From: an uncultured Lachnospiraceae bacterium
Lineage (GTDB): Bacteria > Bacillota > Clostridia > Lachnospirales > Lachnospiraceae
Length of the DNA: 64,000 nt
Reading direction: 5' to 3'
Assembly (NCBI GenBank): GCA_902789665.1
Contig: CADAOY010000005.1
Location: 1 to 64,000 of the forward strand
Positions 18,747 through 26,521 of this stretch are shown here, piece by piece; within the stretch, counting starts at the first letter, position 1; every line of letters begins with the position of its first letter. Below the pieces are notes generated by a model. That model worked only from the letters and a program-made list of their open reading frames with translations. It was not told where the DNA came from and ran no database searches. Made by a program: the position numbers and the translations under genes.

Positions 18747-18775
18747 TTGCAAATAAGAATAAATGGTTGTATCAT
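18747..18775 (+). promoter_or_regulatory. Promoter of the AbiEi-like gene
   Basis: TTGCAA (18747-18752), a 17-base spacer, TATCAT (18770-18775). It lies 41 bases before the ATG of the antitoxin-like gene. Confidence 0.5.
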
Positions 18776-18816
18776 AAAGTTGAAAATAATAATTTCTAAT
18801 TTGTGAGGTGAGTCGG

Positions 18817-19434
18817 ATGGTATATGATTATATAATTGAAAACTACGAAAATGGTGAGCCGATATTTTTGACTGAGTTGCCAGGCGATTCAAAAGATTAT
18901 CTTCGCCAGGAGATGAAGAAACTTGTGGATGAAGGTAAATTGGAACGCTTATATAATGGTGTATATTTCTTGTCTTATGTTACGATTCTTGGAACAAAAG
19001 GAAAGGTTTCAGTAGATAAGTATATCGAGAAGAAGTATCTTGGGTCAGAAGAAAAGGTGGAAGGCTATATAACGGGATTACAGCTTGCGAATAAATATGG
19101 ATTTACAACGCAGAATCCTTCTTGTTATGAAGTTTGTAGTAATGAAGCATCGACTAAACAGCGTAAGCAGGAGATAGATGGAAATACCATTATTGTATAT
19201 AAACCTGTTGCTGAGGTTACATCTAAGAATAAATCTGCATTACAGTTTTTGGATTTGATGTCTGTGATTGATAAGTATAGTGAGATTTCCGGACAGGAAT
19301 TTGCTTCAAAGCTAAAAGATTTTGTTAATGCTATAGGTGTAGATTTTTCGGTTGTAAAAGAATACTTGTCATTATATCAGGATAAAGTTTATAGAAATAT
19401 CTATGAGGGAGGATTGATGGGTGAGCTGGTATAG
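18817..19434 (+). CDS. AbiEi/DUF6088-like antitoxin
   Basis: A 205-residue protein resembling type IV AbiEi antitoxins: an N-terminal winged-helix (about 1-55, with LTELPGDSKDYLRQEMKKLVDEGKLERLYNGVYF read in parts) and a C-terminal domain containing GLQLANKYGFTTQNP. AbiEi-type proteins repress their own promoter and counter an AbiEii nucleotidyltransferase. ATG 18817 is preferred over GTG 18808 because GAGGTG lies six bases before it. The expected toxin gene is absent; only a 26-codon frame overlaps the 3' end. It may be an orphan regulator or antitoxin. Confidence 0.72.
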   Translation: MVYDYIIENYENGEPIFLTELPGDSKDYLRQEMKKLVDEGKLERLYNGVYFLSYVTILGTKGKVSVDKYIEKKYLGSEEKVEGYITGLQLANKYGFTTQNPSCYEVCSNEASTKQRKQEIDGNTIIVYKPVAEVTSKNKSALQFLDLMSVIDKYSEISGQEFASKLKDFVNAIGVDFSVVKEYLSLYQDKVYRNIYEGGLMGELV

Positions 19435-19501
19435 AGATTATAAAGAACAATGGAAAGAGAAAGATGGAATAACGTATTTGCCTGTTTATAAAAAAATATA
19501 A
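19421..19501 (+). pseudogene. Possible truncated start of a partner gene after the AbiEi-like gene
   Basis: A GTG at 19421, inside the end of the antitoxin-like gene and preceded by GGGAGG, opens a 26-codon frame (VSWYRDYKEQWKEK and on) ending TAA at 19501. The 14-base overlap and good ribosome-binding site are what one expects for a coupled toxin gene. The frame ends far too early for AbiEii (about 250-300 residues), and I cannot recognise toxin motifs in it. It could also be a genuine micro-protein. Confidence 0.3.
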
Positions 19502-19593
19502 ATTATGCCAATATATAAGGAAAATAATACCTAAAAGATGGTAAAATAAAGGTGGTTTTTGGCAATTGAATTAATAATTAAGGGGTGAATATA

Positions 19594-19737
19594 ATGCAAT
19601 ACTGTCCAAGATGTGGTAAGGGACCATATACAGGGGTATGTGATTATTGTGGTTTCCCGGTAAATATGAAAAAGAAATACTTGTTGAGGTTATTAGAGGA
19701 GCGTATATTTAATGAAATTTGGAATACATTTAAGTAA
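19594..19737 (+). CDS. Small zinc-ribbon protein
   Basis: A 47-residue frame starting MQYCPRCGKGPYTGVCDYCG, a clear double CxxC zinc ribbon (C4, C7, C16, C19), followed by a basic amphipathic helix (MKKKYLLRLLEERIF). AAGGGGTG sits seven bases before the ATG. The last 26 bases overlap the start of the next frame in a different phase. Two-CxxC micro-proteins like this are often N-terminal pieces of larger proteins, so it could be a frameshifted upstream half of the next gene. Function unknown. Confidence 0.55.
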   Translation: MQYCPRCGKGPYTGVCDYCGFPVNMKKKYLLRLLEERIFNEIWNTFK

Positions 19738-20047
19738 ATCAAATCCGGAAGATGGATCAATTACAGAAAAAGAGAATATGAATATCAAAAAAATATGCCA
19801 GGATATAACTAATTATGCTGACCAATATAGTGGAATAGAATCGTGTGAAATTTATGACATTGTCTCAATGCGTAAAGCAATAGTAATGGAGTTACAGTCT
19901 ACTGCGAGTGCTTATGATAGTAAGGGTGCATATGAAGAATCAGAAAAAATAAGAAGAAAGGCATATGAAATGATATTTGTGCCAGATGAAGCAGTAATAA
20001 GCTATGCTGTGCGCAACGGTATTGATGTGGAGAGTTATAGACGATGA
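19712..20047 (+). CDS. Hypothetical protein, 111 residues
   Basis: A mostly helical, charged protein starting MKFGIHLSKSNPEDG with no signal peptide or membrane segment. The middle (AIVMELQSTASAYDSKGAYEESEKIRRKA, read in parts) looks like a helical hairpin. GAGGAGCG lies about ten bases upstream within the zinc-ribbon frame, which overlaps its start by 26 bases, so coupled translation is likely. I do not recognise the family. Three hairpins follow it. Confidence 0.5.
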   Translation: MKFGIHLSKSNPEDGSITEKENMNIKKICQDITNYADQYSGIESCEIYDIVSMRKAIVMELQSTASAYDSKGAYEESEKIRRKAYEMIFVPDEAVISYAVRNGIDVESYRR

Positions 20048-20057
20048 TAAATAGTTG

Positions 20058-20215
20058 AAACAAAAAAGGTTTTATGGAGGGCCTTTTTTTGTATGTAGAT
20101 TATAGACAGAACTTTCAAGGTCAAAATAATTGACCTTGAAAAAAGAGGACTTATATTAGAATTTTAAATTGCGTAATCCCTAAACCTGTAAGTGAAAACT
20201 TGCAGGTTTTTTTGT
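20058..20215 (+). terminator. Three consecutive hairpins, two terminator-like
   Basis: First, AAAAAGG to CCTTTTTTT at about 20062-20091. Second, a perfect 12-pair palindrome TTTCAAGGTCAA (20113-20124) with TTGACCTTGAAA (20130-20141). Third, AACCTGTAAG (20183-20192) with CTTGCAGGTT (20199-20208) followed by TTTTTGTTG. The first and third look like intrinsic terminators; the second could be a terminator or an operator. Confidence 0.6.
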
Positions 20216-20304
20216 TGTAAAAAAGGAATATTAATTGTCATCCAGTATATGATTAGAGGGTCGTTTTGGCAGTTGTTTAACTTAACTTAAAAAGGAGATA
20301 TTGG

Positions 20305-21006
20305 ATGGCAGTATATGTAATGTCTGATTTACATGGAAACTATGATGGGTTTATGTCAGTTCTTAAAAAGATTAATCTTACATTTGATGATTATCTTTTT
20401 ATTAATGGAGATGTAGTTGACAGAGGGGTTGATGGCATCAAAATACTACAGTATATGATGATGCAGCCTAACATCTATCCGATAATGGGTAATCATGAAT
20501 ATGCTCTGATGAAGGTGCTTGATTTTGTTTCTCAGGAACTAACCAAAGAGTCACTTGAAACTGTTAGTGTAGAAGACATGCAGAATGTTTTCGAATATCA
20601 AAATATCGGTGGCCAGGTTACACTGAATGCTTTTCACAGGCTAACCAGAGAAGAACAGCAGGATATAATGGAATATTTAAAAGAGTTTACCCCGTATGAG
20701 GAAATCTCTGTAAACGGAAAAGACTTCGTTATTGTTCATGCCGGGCTGGCAAATTTTACAAAAGAGAGAAAACTTGATGATTATCAGCTTTTTGAATTGT
20801 TATTCGAGGCTCCTGATTATGAAACGGTTTATTATAAAGACAAATATCTTGTAACAGGGCATGTTCCAACCAGAGCAATAGAGGGCGCAAAACCTGATGA
20901 GATTTATTTTGCCAACAATCATATAGCTATTGATTGCGGATCCGGATTTGGTGGCAGGGTTGGATGCATAAGGTTAGATGATTTTAAATGTTTTTATTCG
21001 AAGTAA
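20305..21006 (+). CDS. Metallophosphoesterase, PrpA/PrpB-like serine/threonine phosphatase
   Basis: A 233-residue calcineurin-like phosphatase. Motifs are visible in order: DLHGN (8-12), GDVVDRG (about 36-42), GNHEYALM (about 57-64), VHAGL (about 148-152) and TGHVP (about 190-194), plus a final DCGSGFGGRVG. This arrangement matches bacterial PPP-family phosphatases related to lambda phosphatase and PrpA. Start is set by AAAAGGAG. Possible substrates are phosphoproteins or diadenosine tetraphosphate; sequence alone does not decide. Confidence 0.85.
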   Translation: MAVYVMSDLHGNYDGFMSVLKKINLTFDDYLFINGDVVDRGVDGIKILQYMMMQPNIYPIMGNHEYALMKVLDFVSQELTKESLETVSVEDMQNVFEYQNIGGQVTLNAFHRLTREEQQDIMEYLKEFTPYEEISVNGKDFVIVHAGLANFTKERKLDDYQLFELLFEAPDYETVYYKDKYLVTGHVPTRAIEGAKPDEIYFANNHIAIDCGSGFGGRVGCIRLDDFKCFYSK

Positions 21007-21055
21007 AAAAGTGTTAGAATATCTAATATAACGATTAAATCCATAGGAGAAAACA

Positions 21056-21553
21056 ATGATTCTAAGAAACTACAATAAAGAGGATGGAGATTTAATATGC
21101 AGCTGGATTCAGGATGAAGCTGAGCTGTACAGATGGTCTGCCGACAGGTTTAATAAATATCCGTTAACAGGGGATGATATTAATGAAAGTTATATTCCGC
21201 AGATTGCGTCAGGTAAGTTTTTCGCGCTGATGGCTGAGGATGATGGGAAAACGGTCGGGCATTTTATCATAAGGTATCCGAAAGAAGATGATGATACTTC
21301 CGTAAGATTTGGATTTATTATTCTGAATCCTGAATATCGTGGCAAGGGATATGGCAAAAAGATGCTCCTTCAGGGAATAGAGTATGTAAAGAATAACCTT
21401 ACTGCATCAAGAGTTGATCTGGGTGTTTTTGCAAATAATGAAAAGGCAAAATACTGCTATCAGGCAGCAGGTTTTAGGGAGTATCAGAGAAGAAACTGTG
21501 AAATGCCTGTCGGAACGTGGGAATGTATTGATATGGAAATTATGATTCGATAG
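21056..21553 (+). CDS. GNAT family N-acetyltransferase
   Basis: A 165-residue acetyltransferase of the RimJ/RimL-like type. The acetyl-CoA loop reads NPEYRGKGYGKKML (about 97-110), with the following NNEKAKYCYQAAGFREYQRR typical of this family. The start follows TAGGAG. The acceptor is unknown. It is 50 bases after the phosphatase and 24 bases before the next gene, so a loose operon is possible. Confidence 0.9.
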   Translation: MILRNYNKEDGDLICSWIQDEAELYRWSADRFNKYPLTGDDINESYIPQIASGKFFALMAEDDGKTVGHFIIRYPKEDDDTSVRFGFIILNPEYRGKGYGKKMLLQGIEYVKNNLTASRVDLGVFANNEKAKYCYQAAGFREYQRRNCEMPVGTWECIDMEIMIR

Positions 21554-21577
21554 TCAGGGTAAAATGGAGGAATGATT

Positions 21578-21814
21578 ATGTTTGGAATTAAGAACTCAGA
21601 TGATAAGAAATTTCGTTTTTATTTTAAACAGGACGAAAAAGCAGGTATACCGCTTGCTTTTGGCAGATTATATGTAATGGTAGACAAAGAAACGGGTGTT
21701 AACTACCTTTTGATCAATGGCAGATCAGGCGATGGTGGAGCGGAATCTTTCGCAGTAACTCCGTTAATAAATGCAGATGGAAAGCCCTTGGTTGATGATG
21801 TACAGAAAGATTAA
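21578..21814 (+). CDS. Small DUF6440-like protein
   Basis: A 78-residue soluble protein. The middle segment VDKETGVNYLLI and the end TPLINADGKPLVDD fit the small DUF6440-type family seen in Firmicutes, in which the same order of elements occurs. ATG 21578 is chosen because TGGAGG lies seven bases before it, whereas 21572 is too close. No function is known. It sits between a GNAT protein and a CPBP protease on the same strand. Confidence 0.6.
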   Translation: MFGIKNSDDKKFRFYFKQDEKAGIPLAFGRLYVMVDKETGVNYLLINGRSGDGGAESFAVTPLINADGKPLVDDVQKD

Positions 21815-21862
21815 GTAATTTTATATAAAAAAGTTATTTGAGGATGTAGGAGGAATGGAATA

Positions 21863-22708
21863 ATGAGAAGGAAACATAAGATTTTAAATCACCCAATTAT
21901 AGGATATTTTATCCTTCTTATTTTTGTTTTGGCTTTTTCATCTATTGGTGCTTTTTTGATAGATAAGCCGCTTTCAATGGTTATACCGGGATATGCCAAA
22001 GAAATGTCCGGATTTGGCACCACTACGACAAGTGCATCCGGTATCGGTGCTGCTATAGCGGTTATTCTGGCTGTTATTATATTTACACTTTGGTTCAAAC
22101 CGGAGTTTAAGGGTGTTCTTGGCTTTAAAGGTTTTTTGTGGGGAATTGTGGTTATGCTTCCATTTCTTATAATGGATTATGCAGGAGCTGCTATTGATCT
22201 TCATAAATTTGGATTTGGTAATGTACTTGTTGCTTTTTTATCTGCTCTTTCGCCCGGATTTACAGAGGAAGCAGCATTTAGAGGTCTTGGCGTAGCAAAC
22301 TACATGAGAACAATTAAATCTGAAAAACAGATAAAACTTATATTCTGGCTGTCTACATTGTTGTTTGCCGGAATACATATAACTAATATTTTTTCAGGTG
22401 GAGATTCTGTGGCAGGTATTTTTCAGGTATTATACTGTGTCGGAGTTGGCGCAGTACTTGGCGCAGTTTACTTACGTACTGCTAATCTTTGGGTTGTAAT
22501 GATTGCACATTTTACACTCGATTTTGCCGGACTTATCAATAACTACTATACCTCAACTGGTGGTCTTTCGACACAGCTGGTTCCGAGTGATTGGTTTAAC
22601 CTTGTGGCATCTGTAATCGGAATTGTGACTGCATTGATATTGTTATCTCCAAAACACTATCCGGAGATCATGAAACTTTGGAAAGAAAAGTGGAGTCAAT
22701 TGGATTAA
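21863..22708 (+). CDS. CPBP family intramembrane metalloprotease
   Basis: A 281-residue polytopic membrane protein with about seven hydrophobic segments. The CPBP/Abi signature is present: the EExxxR motif reads FTEEAAFRG (about 133-141), FAGIHI holds the second-motif His near 172, and MIAHFTLDF the last His near 219. These proteins cleave in the membrane or protect against bacteriocins. GGAGG precedes the ATG. The following nucleotidase starts 15 bases later. Confidence 0.9.
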   Translation: MRRKHKILNHPIIGYFILLIFVLAFSSIGAFLIDKPLSMVIPGYAKEMSGFGTTTTSASGIGAAIAVILAVIIFTLWFKPEFKGVLGFKGFLWGIVVMLPFLIMDYAGAAIDLHKFGFGNVLVAFLSALSPGFTEEAAFRGLGVANYMRTIKSEKQIKLIFWLSTLLFAGIHITNIFSGGDSVAGIFQVLYCVGVGAVLGAVYLRTANLWVVMIAHFTLDFAGLINNYYTSTGGLSTQLVPSDWFNLVASVIGIVTALILLSPKHYPEIMKLWKEKWSQLD

Positions 22709-22722
22709 CGGGGATAAAGATA

Positions 22723-23325
22723 ATGAATATTTATATTGATTTTGATGACTGTCTGTGTGAAACAGCCAGGGCGTTTGTGGATATCGCAGCGAGGTTATTT
22801 GAAAAGGATGTTCCATATGAGAAAGTTCGCTTTTTCAATCTTCAGGATTCATTTAAGTTAAATGACCAGGAATATGAAGAACTGATGAAAGAGGGGCATC
22901 GTCCTGAGGTTTTAATGTCATATGAGGAGACGCCGGGGGCTGCCAGGGTGATAAATAAATGGATAGATGAAGGGCACGATATTAGTATTATTACAGGGCG
23001 TCCGTTTAGTTCATATGATGCTTCGAGAAAATGGCTTGATGAACATGGACTTGAAAGGGCCAAATTATTCTGCCTGAACAAATATGGCAGGGATTCCTTT
23101 ATCAAAAACAGCGATTTTAATCTGGAACTGGATGATTATTATAAAATGCATTTTGATTATGCAATCGAGGATTCGCCGGCGGCATTTAAGTTCTTCAGTC
23201 ATTTGCCTGACTTAAAAGTATTGGTCTACAATAGACCATGGAATGAGGACTCAGTACTGCCGAACGGTAATTATACAAGATGCCCTGATTGGGACAGTAT
23301 TAGTGAATGGGTTAAGAATGGATAG
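22723..23325 (+). CDS. HAD-like 5'(3')-deoxyribonucleotidase (NT5C family)
   Basis: A 200-residue HAD phosphatase. Motif I is DFDDCLCE (5-12, with nucleophile Asp5 or Asp7 in the DxD pair), motif II is SIITGRP (about 96-102) and motif IV is AIEDSPAAF (about 145-153). The family dephosphorylates deoxyribonucleoside monophosphates. ATG 22723 is preferred because the HAD motif must sit next to the N-terminus. The stop overlaps the next start (23318) by eight bases, so the two genes are coupled. Confidence 0.82.
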   Translation: MNIYIDFDDCLCETARAFVDIAARLFEKDVPYEKVRFFNLQDSFKLNDQEYEELMKEGHRPEVLMSYEETPGAARVINKWIDEGHDISIITGRPFSSYDASRKWLDEHGLERAKLFCLNKYGRDSFIKNSDFNLELDDYYKMHFDYAIEDSPAAFKFFSHLPDLKVLVYNRPWNEDSVLPNGNYTRCPDWDSISEWVKNG

Positions 23326-24046
23326 TTTGGAAAACAAGGCTAAAGAAAATGTATATTTGGAATGCGAGCAGCCCTGGGTATATTGGCTTTTGATATTTGC
23401 AGCAGGCTGGTTTGGGGCTTATACCTTCTTCTTAAGAGGCGGCGTATTCTGTAATGCACAGACGGCTAATGTGGTGCTTTTAGGGCTTGCTTTGGGAAGT
23501 AAAGACTGGAGCAGGGCGGCTTACCTGATACTTCCTATAACGGCTTATTTTGTCGGGGCTTTTGTCTCTGAGTACTTAGGAAAAAGTGTTAAGAAGTTTC
23601 ATCTTTTAAGGTGGGATACGGTGCTTATAGGAATAGAAATACTGATGGTTGTTATCATGGGATTTCTGCCGGCAGAGTGGCCTGACCAGATATGTCAGAT
23701 TGCCCTTAATTTTATGTGCTCGATGCAGTTTAATACATTCAGGCAGGTTCAGGGTATTCCGGCTGCCACGACTTTTGTAACCAACCATATAAGACAGGTG
23801 GGTTCGTCGATGGCAAAATATGCAAGGCATCATGATGAGCAGTCAAAGAAGAAGATAAGGGTTCACGGTTTACTTATAATATTCTTCCTGGCAGGTGCAG
23901 TGGTTGGAACCATAAGCGGAGAGATGTTCTCGTATTATTCAATCTGGGGAACCGCAGTTGTGCTTCTCGTTATATTTATCAGACTGGCAATCGCCGATCT
24001 TTCATATGAAAAGGAACTAATGTCCAAGGTTCCTCATGGGCATTGA
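23318..24046 (+). CDS. DUF1275/YoaK-type membrane protein with PHGH tail
   Basis: A 242-residue integral membrane protein. The YoaK/DUF1275 pattern is visible: WLLIFAAGWFGAYTFFLRGGVFCNAQTANVV near residues 18-50 (read in parts) with the GGVFCNAQTANVVLLGL core, then five further hydrophobic segments. Function of the family is unproven. ATG 23318 sits inside the nucleotidase 3' end. The last 12 residues, EKELMSKVPHGH, are identical to those of the DUF3021 protein ending at 26462, although the two proteins are otherwise unrelated. Confidence 0.85.
   Translation: MDSLENKAKENVYLECEQPWVYWLLIFAAGWFGAYTFFLRGGVFCNAQTANVVLLGLALGSKDWSRAAYLILPITAYFVGAFVSEYLGKSVKKFHLLRWDTVLIGIEILMVVIMGFLPAEWPDQICQIALNFMCSMQFNTFRQVQGIPAATTFVTNHIRQVGSSMAKYARHHDEQSKKKIRVHGLLIIFFLAGAVVGTISGEMFSYYSIWGTAVVLLVIFIRLAIADLSYEKELMSKVPHGH
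24008..24046 (+). repeat. C-terminal tail repeat, copy 1 (PHGH tail)
   Basis: Thirty-nine bases encoding EKELMSKVPHGH and stop. They match 26424-26462 at 36 of 39 bases, and the three differences (CTA/CTT, GTT/GTC, CCT/CCA) are all synonymous. The next three bases (GAC) are also shared. Confidence 0.9.
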
Positions 24047-24159
24047 GACTGATGCACATTGCATTTCACCGCCTTTAAATGCATCTTACCTTTCAATTTG
24101 TTGAATACAATTTTTGTTTATTATATATTCCATTCAGAAACAATAACGGAGGATGGAAT

Positions 24160-25533
24160 ATGTCAGTTTTTCTTTTAATTATTTTAATCATTATTGAAGC
24201 AGGATTTGCGACTTTTGAACTAACTCAGCAATCGTTAAAATCAAAATGGAATATCAAAAAGATGATAATAAATATCATTGAACTTGTTGTTTATCTTTTG
24301 ATGGTTTTCCTGCCGGGTATAGATTTGTCTTTCAGGTTCAAAGGACTATTGATTCTTTTAGGTTTAAGAATCCTTATTTCCGGAATTATATCCCTTATAC
24401 AAAAGAATAATAAAGAGATTAAAAAGAAATTTTTTACTATACTTAGTGCTGCATTAAGCATAATTCTAATTGCATTAAGTCTGATTCCTTCATTCATAAT
24501 AACAGATTATCACGGACTGGAATTAACGGGTGAATATGACGTGAGAGAGTGTAGTGCTATACTTACTGACTTAAGCAGAATAGAAGAATTTGAAAGTGAT
24601 GGTTCTTATAGAGAAGTACCTGTACATTTCTATTATCCTGAAAATATAGAGGGAATTGAAGAAGGCACACTTCCACTTATTATATTCAGCCACGGGGCTT
24701 TTGGCTATTATCAGAGTAATACTTCAACATATATGGAACTTGCAAGCCATGGATATGTTGTGGCGAGCCTGGATCATCCTTATCATTCTTTCTTTACAAA
24801 GGATACTGAAGGCCACACCATTATTGTGGATCCGGAATTCTTTAATTCAGCTCTTACAATAGGAAACTCAGATTATGATGCCATTAGCGAAGAGGAGATA
24901 TATGAAATTACATCAAAATGGATGAAACTTCGTGAAGATGATATGAACTTTGTAATTGATACTTTAATTATGACAGGTAAGTCCCAAACAATTGGTGCTG
25001 AGTGGTACCTGGGCGAAACTAATGAAGATACCATATTAAATGTGCTTGAAAGCATTAATTATGATAAAATAGGTTTGATGGGACATTCACTCGGAGGCGC
25101 AACAGCAGTGACTGTCGGAAGAAGAGATGATGTTAGCGCAGTTATTGATCTTGACGGAACAATGCTGGGTGAAGAAGCAGGGGTTAAAGATGGTGTGGTT
25201 TTATTCAATGAAGAAAACTATGATACTCCGCTACTTAGTGTTGAGTCAGAAATACATCATGAGTCACTTGGGGAGTACGAGAAAGTCGGCGCTATATATG
25301 TTAATTCATATGTAATTGACAATGCCAGCGAAGGATTCGAGGTATATTTCAAGGATACAGATCATATGAATTTTACTGATTTGCCGCTGATATCACCATT
25401 TCTTGCTTCTAATCTTGGAATAGGTGATAGAGATTCCAAAGAGTGTATTAAGTCAGTGAATGCCCTTGTTCTAAGGTTCTTTGACTGTTATTTGAAAGAT
25501 GAGGGAGATTTTTCCTGTCAGGAGTGTTATTAA
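24160..25533 (+). CDS. Membrane-anchored alpha/beta hydrolase (esterase/PAF-acetylhydrolase-like)
   Basis: A 457-residue protein with three to four N-terminal hydrophobic segments (about 1-135) and an extracytoplasmic alpha/beta-hydrolase domain. The nucleophile elbow is GHSLGG (about 310-315). An oxyanion-type IIFSHGAFGYY occurs near 180, and DHMNFTD near 410 is the likely His region. The layout resembles platelet-activating-factor acetylhydrolase or dienelactone-hydrolase-like lipases. ATG 24160 is set by GGAGGATGGA. It is followed after six bases by the LytTR gene. Confidence 0.8.
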   Translation: MSVFLLIILIIIEAGFATFELTQQSLKSKWNIKKMIINIIELVVYLLMVFLPGIDLSFRFKGLLILLGLRILISGIISLIQKNNKEIKKKFFTILSAALSIILIALSLIPSFIITDYHGLELTGEYDVRECSAILTDLSRIEEFESDGSYREVPVHFYYPENIEGIEEGTLPLIIFSHGAFGYYQSNTSTYMELASHGYVVASLDHPYHSFFTKDTEGHTIIVDPEFFNSALTIGNSDYDAISEEEIYEITSKWMKLREDDMNFVIDTLIMTGKSQTIGAEWYLGETNEDTILNVLESINYDKIGLMGHSLGGATAVTVGRRDDVSAVIDLDGTMLGEEAGVKDGVVLFNEENYDTPLLSVESEIHHESLGEYEKVGAIYVNSYVIDNASEGFEVYFKDTDHMNFTDLPLISPFLASNLGIGDRDSKECIKSVNALVLRFFDCYLKDEGDFSCQECY

Positions 25534-25539
25534 TTACCA

Positions 25540-25983
25540 ATGGAATTAAAAGTTAAAACGATTAGTGAGAAAGAAACTGAATATATTGAAATAGGATGTC
25601 ACAAGTATGATGAGAATATTAAAGAGATAGTTAAAATAATTAAACTTCATCATGGCAGTGTGGACGGATATAAGGAAGAAGAACAGTATCAGATTCCTAT
25701 TTCGGATATCTATTATATTGAAGCGGTTGATGAGAGGATATTTATTTATCTAAAGAAAGAGTGTTACGAATCCAGAAGGCGTCTGTATGAGTTTGAAGAC
25801 AGCTTGGGAGACCGTGGATTCGTCAGAATCTCTAAATCATTAATTGTTAATATGATGAAAATAGTTTCCATTAAACCTGCCTTAAACGGAAGATTTGTAT
25901 GTAAACTAAAAAATGGAGAAGATGTAATTATTTCAAGAAAGTATGTATCCGGTTTGAAAGAAAAGTTACAGGAGAAAAGATAG
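25540..25983 (+). CDS. LytTR-family DNA-binding regulator
   Basis: A 147-residue protein with an N-terminal helical region and a LytTR DNA-binding domain (about 45-145: IYYIEAVDERIFIYLKK, RISKSLIVNMMKI and LKNGEDVIISRKYV). Stand-alone LytTR proteins paired with a DUF3021 membrane protein form a recurring Firmicute module that usually controls its own operon. The DUF3021 gene starts two bases after the stop. No clean ribosome-binding site precedes the ATG, so translation may be coupled to the upstream hydrolase. Confidence 0.9.
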   Translation: MELKVKTISEKETEYIEIGCHKYDENIKEIVKIIKLHHGSVDGYKEEEQYQIPISDIYYIEAVDERIFIYLKKECYESRRRLYEFEDSLGDRGFVRISKSLIVNMMKIVSIKPALNGRFVCKLKNGEDVIISRKYVSGLKEKLQEKR

Positions 25984-25985
25984 TA

Positions 25986-26462
25986 ATGAAAGAATATTTA
26001 AAAGAAATGTTGAATAGTTTTTTTATATCGGTAACCTTCATTAATCTGGCGATGCTTGTGCTGGGTCTTCTTTTGCAGCCGGACAGGCAGTTTGGATATG
26101 AGATATTTATATATCCTCTTATATATGGTCTGATTGGTATTATTCCGGGGCTTATTGTAAGAACGGACAAGGAACTTAGTATACCGCAATTTGTAATAAG
26201 AAAAGTTTTTCAACTGACTCTTATTGTAGTACTAATGGTGGCTTTTATATTCGGCGGAAGTCCCGTTAATGAAAGAACAATTGCTGCAGCTATAGGCGTT
26301 TCTGTCAGTGTTATAATAATATATGTTTTAGTTAATGTTATAGGCTGGTTTATGGATTTAAAAACTGCAAAGAATCTGATGAATGATCTTAAAGTATATC
26401 AAAGTCAGATTGGTGAAACAGTTGAAAAGGAACTTATGTCCAAGGTCCCACATGGGCATTGA
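25986..26462 (+). CDS. DUF3021 membrane protein with PHGH tail
   Basis: A 158-residue four-helix membrane protein matching the DUF3021 pattern that accompanies LytTR regulators (hydrophobic segments near 12-32, 38-58, 72-94 and 98-122). It probably senses or modulates the LytTR partner at the membrane. The C-terminal tail after the last helix is cytoplasmic and ends EKELMSKVPHGH, shared with the DUF1275 protein 2.4 kb upstream. Start is set by AGGAGAAAAG. Confidence 0.85.
   Translation: MKEYLKEMLNSFFISVTFINLAMLVLGLLLQPDRQFGYEIFIYPLIYGLIGIIPGLIVRTDKELSIPQFVIRKVFQLTLIVVLMVAFIFGGSPVNERTIAAAIGVSVSVIIIYVLVNVIGWFMDLKTAKNLMNDLKVYQSQIGETVEKELMSKVPHGH
26424..26462 (+). repeat. C-terminal tail repeat, copy 2 (PHGH tail)
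   Basis: Same 39-base coding tail as 24008-24046, ending in a different protein family. The two copies differ at three synonymous third positions only. Confidence 0.9.
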
Positions 26463-26471
26463 GACAAATAA

Positions 26472-26504
26472 AAAAGGGTATCTCATTAGAGATACCCTTT
26501 TAAT
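26472..26504 (+). terminator. Strong, probably bidirectional terminator
   Basis: AAAGGGTATCTC (26473-26484) and GAGATACCCTTT (26489-26500) form a perfect 12-pair stem with an ATTA loop. It lies between two convergent genes, and A- and T-runs on both sides allow use from either strand. Confidence 0.85.
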
Positions 26505-26521
26505 GTTGACTAAATTAAATC

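Noticed and set aside
18564-18806. Plus-strand 80-residue frame after the tRNA
   Set aside because: No clear ribosome-binding site, no recognisable family, and it spans the predicted promoter of the AbiEi-like gene.
18240-20300. Integrated prophage or ICE at tRNA-Gly
   Set aside because: No integrase, no duplication of the tRNA 3' end and no phage genes are visible.
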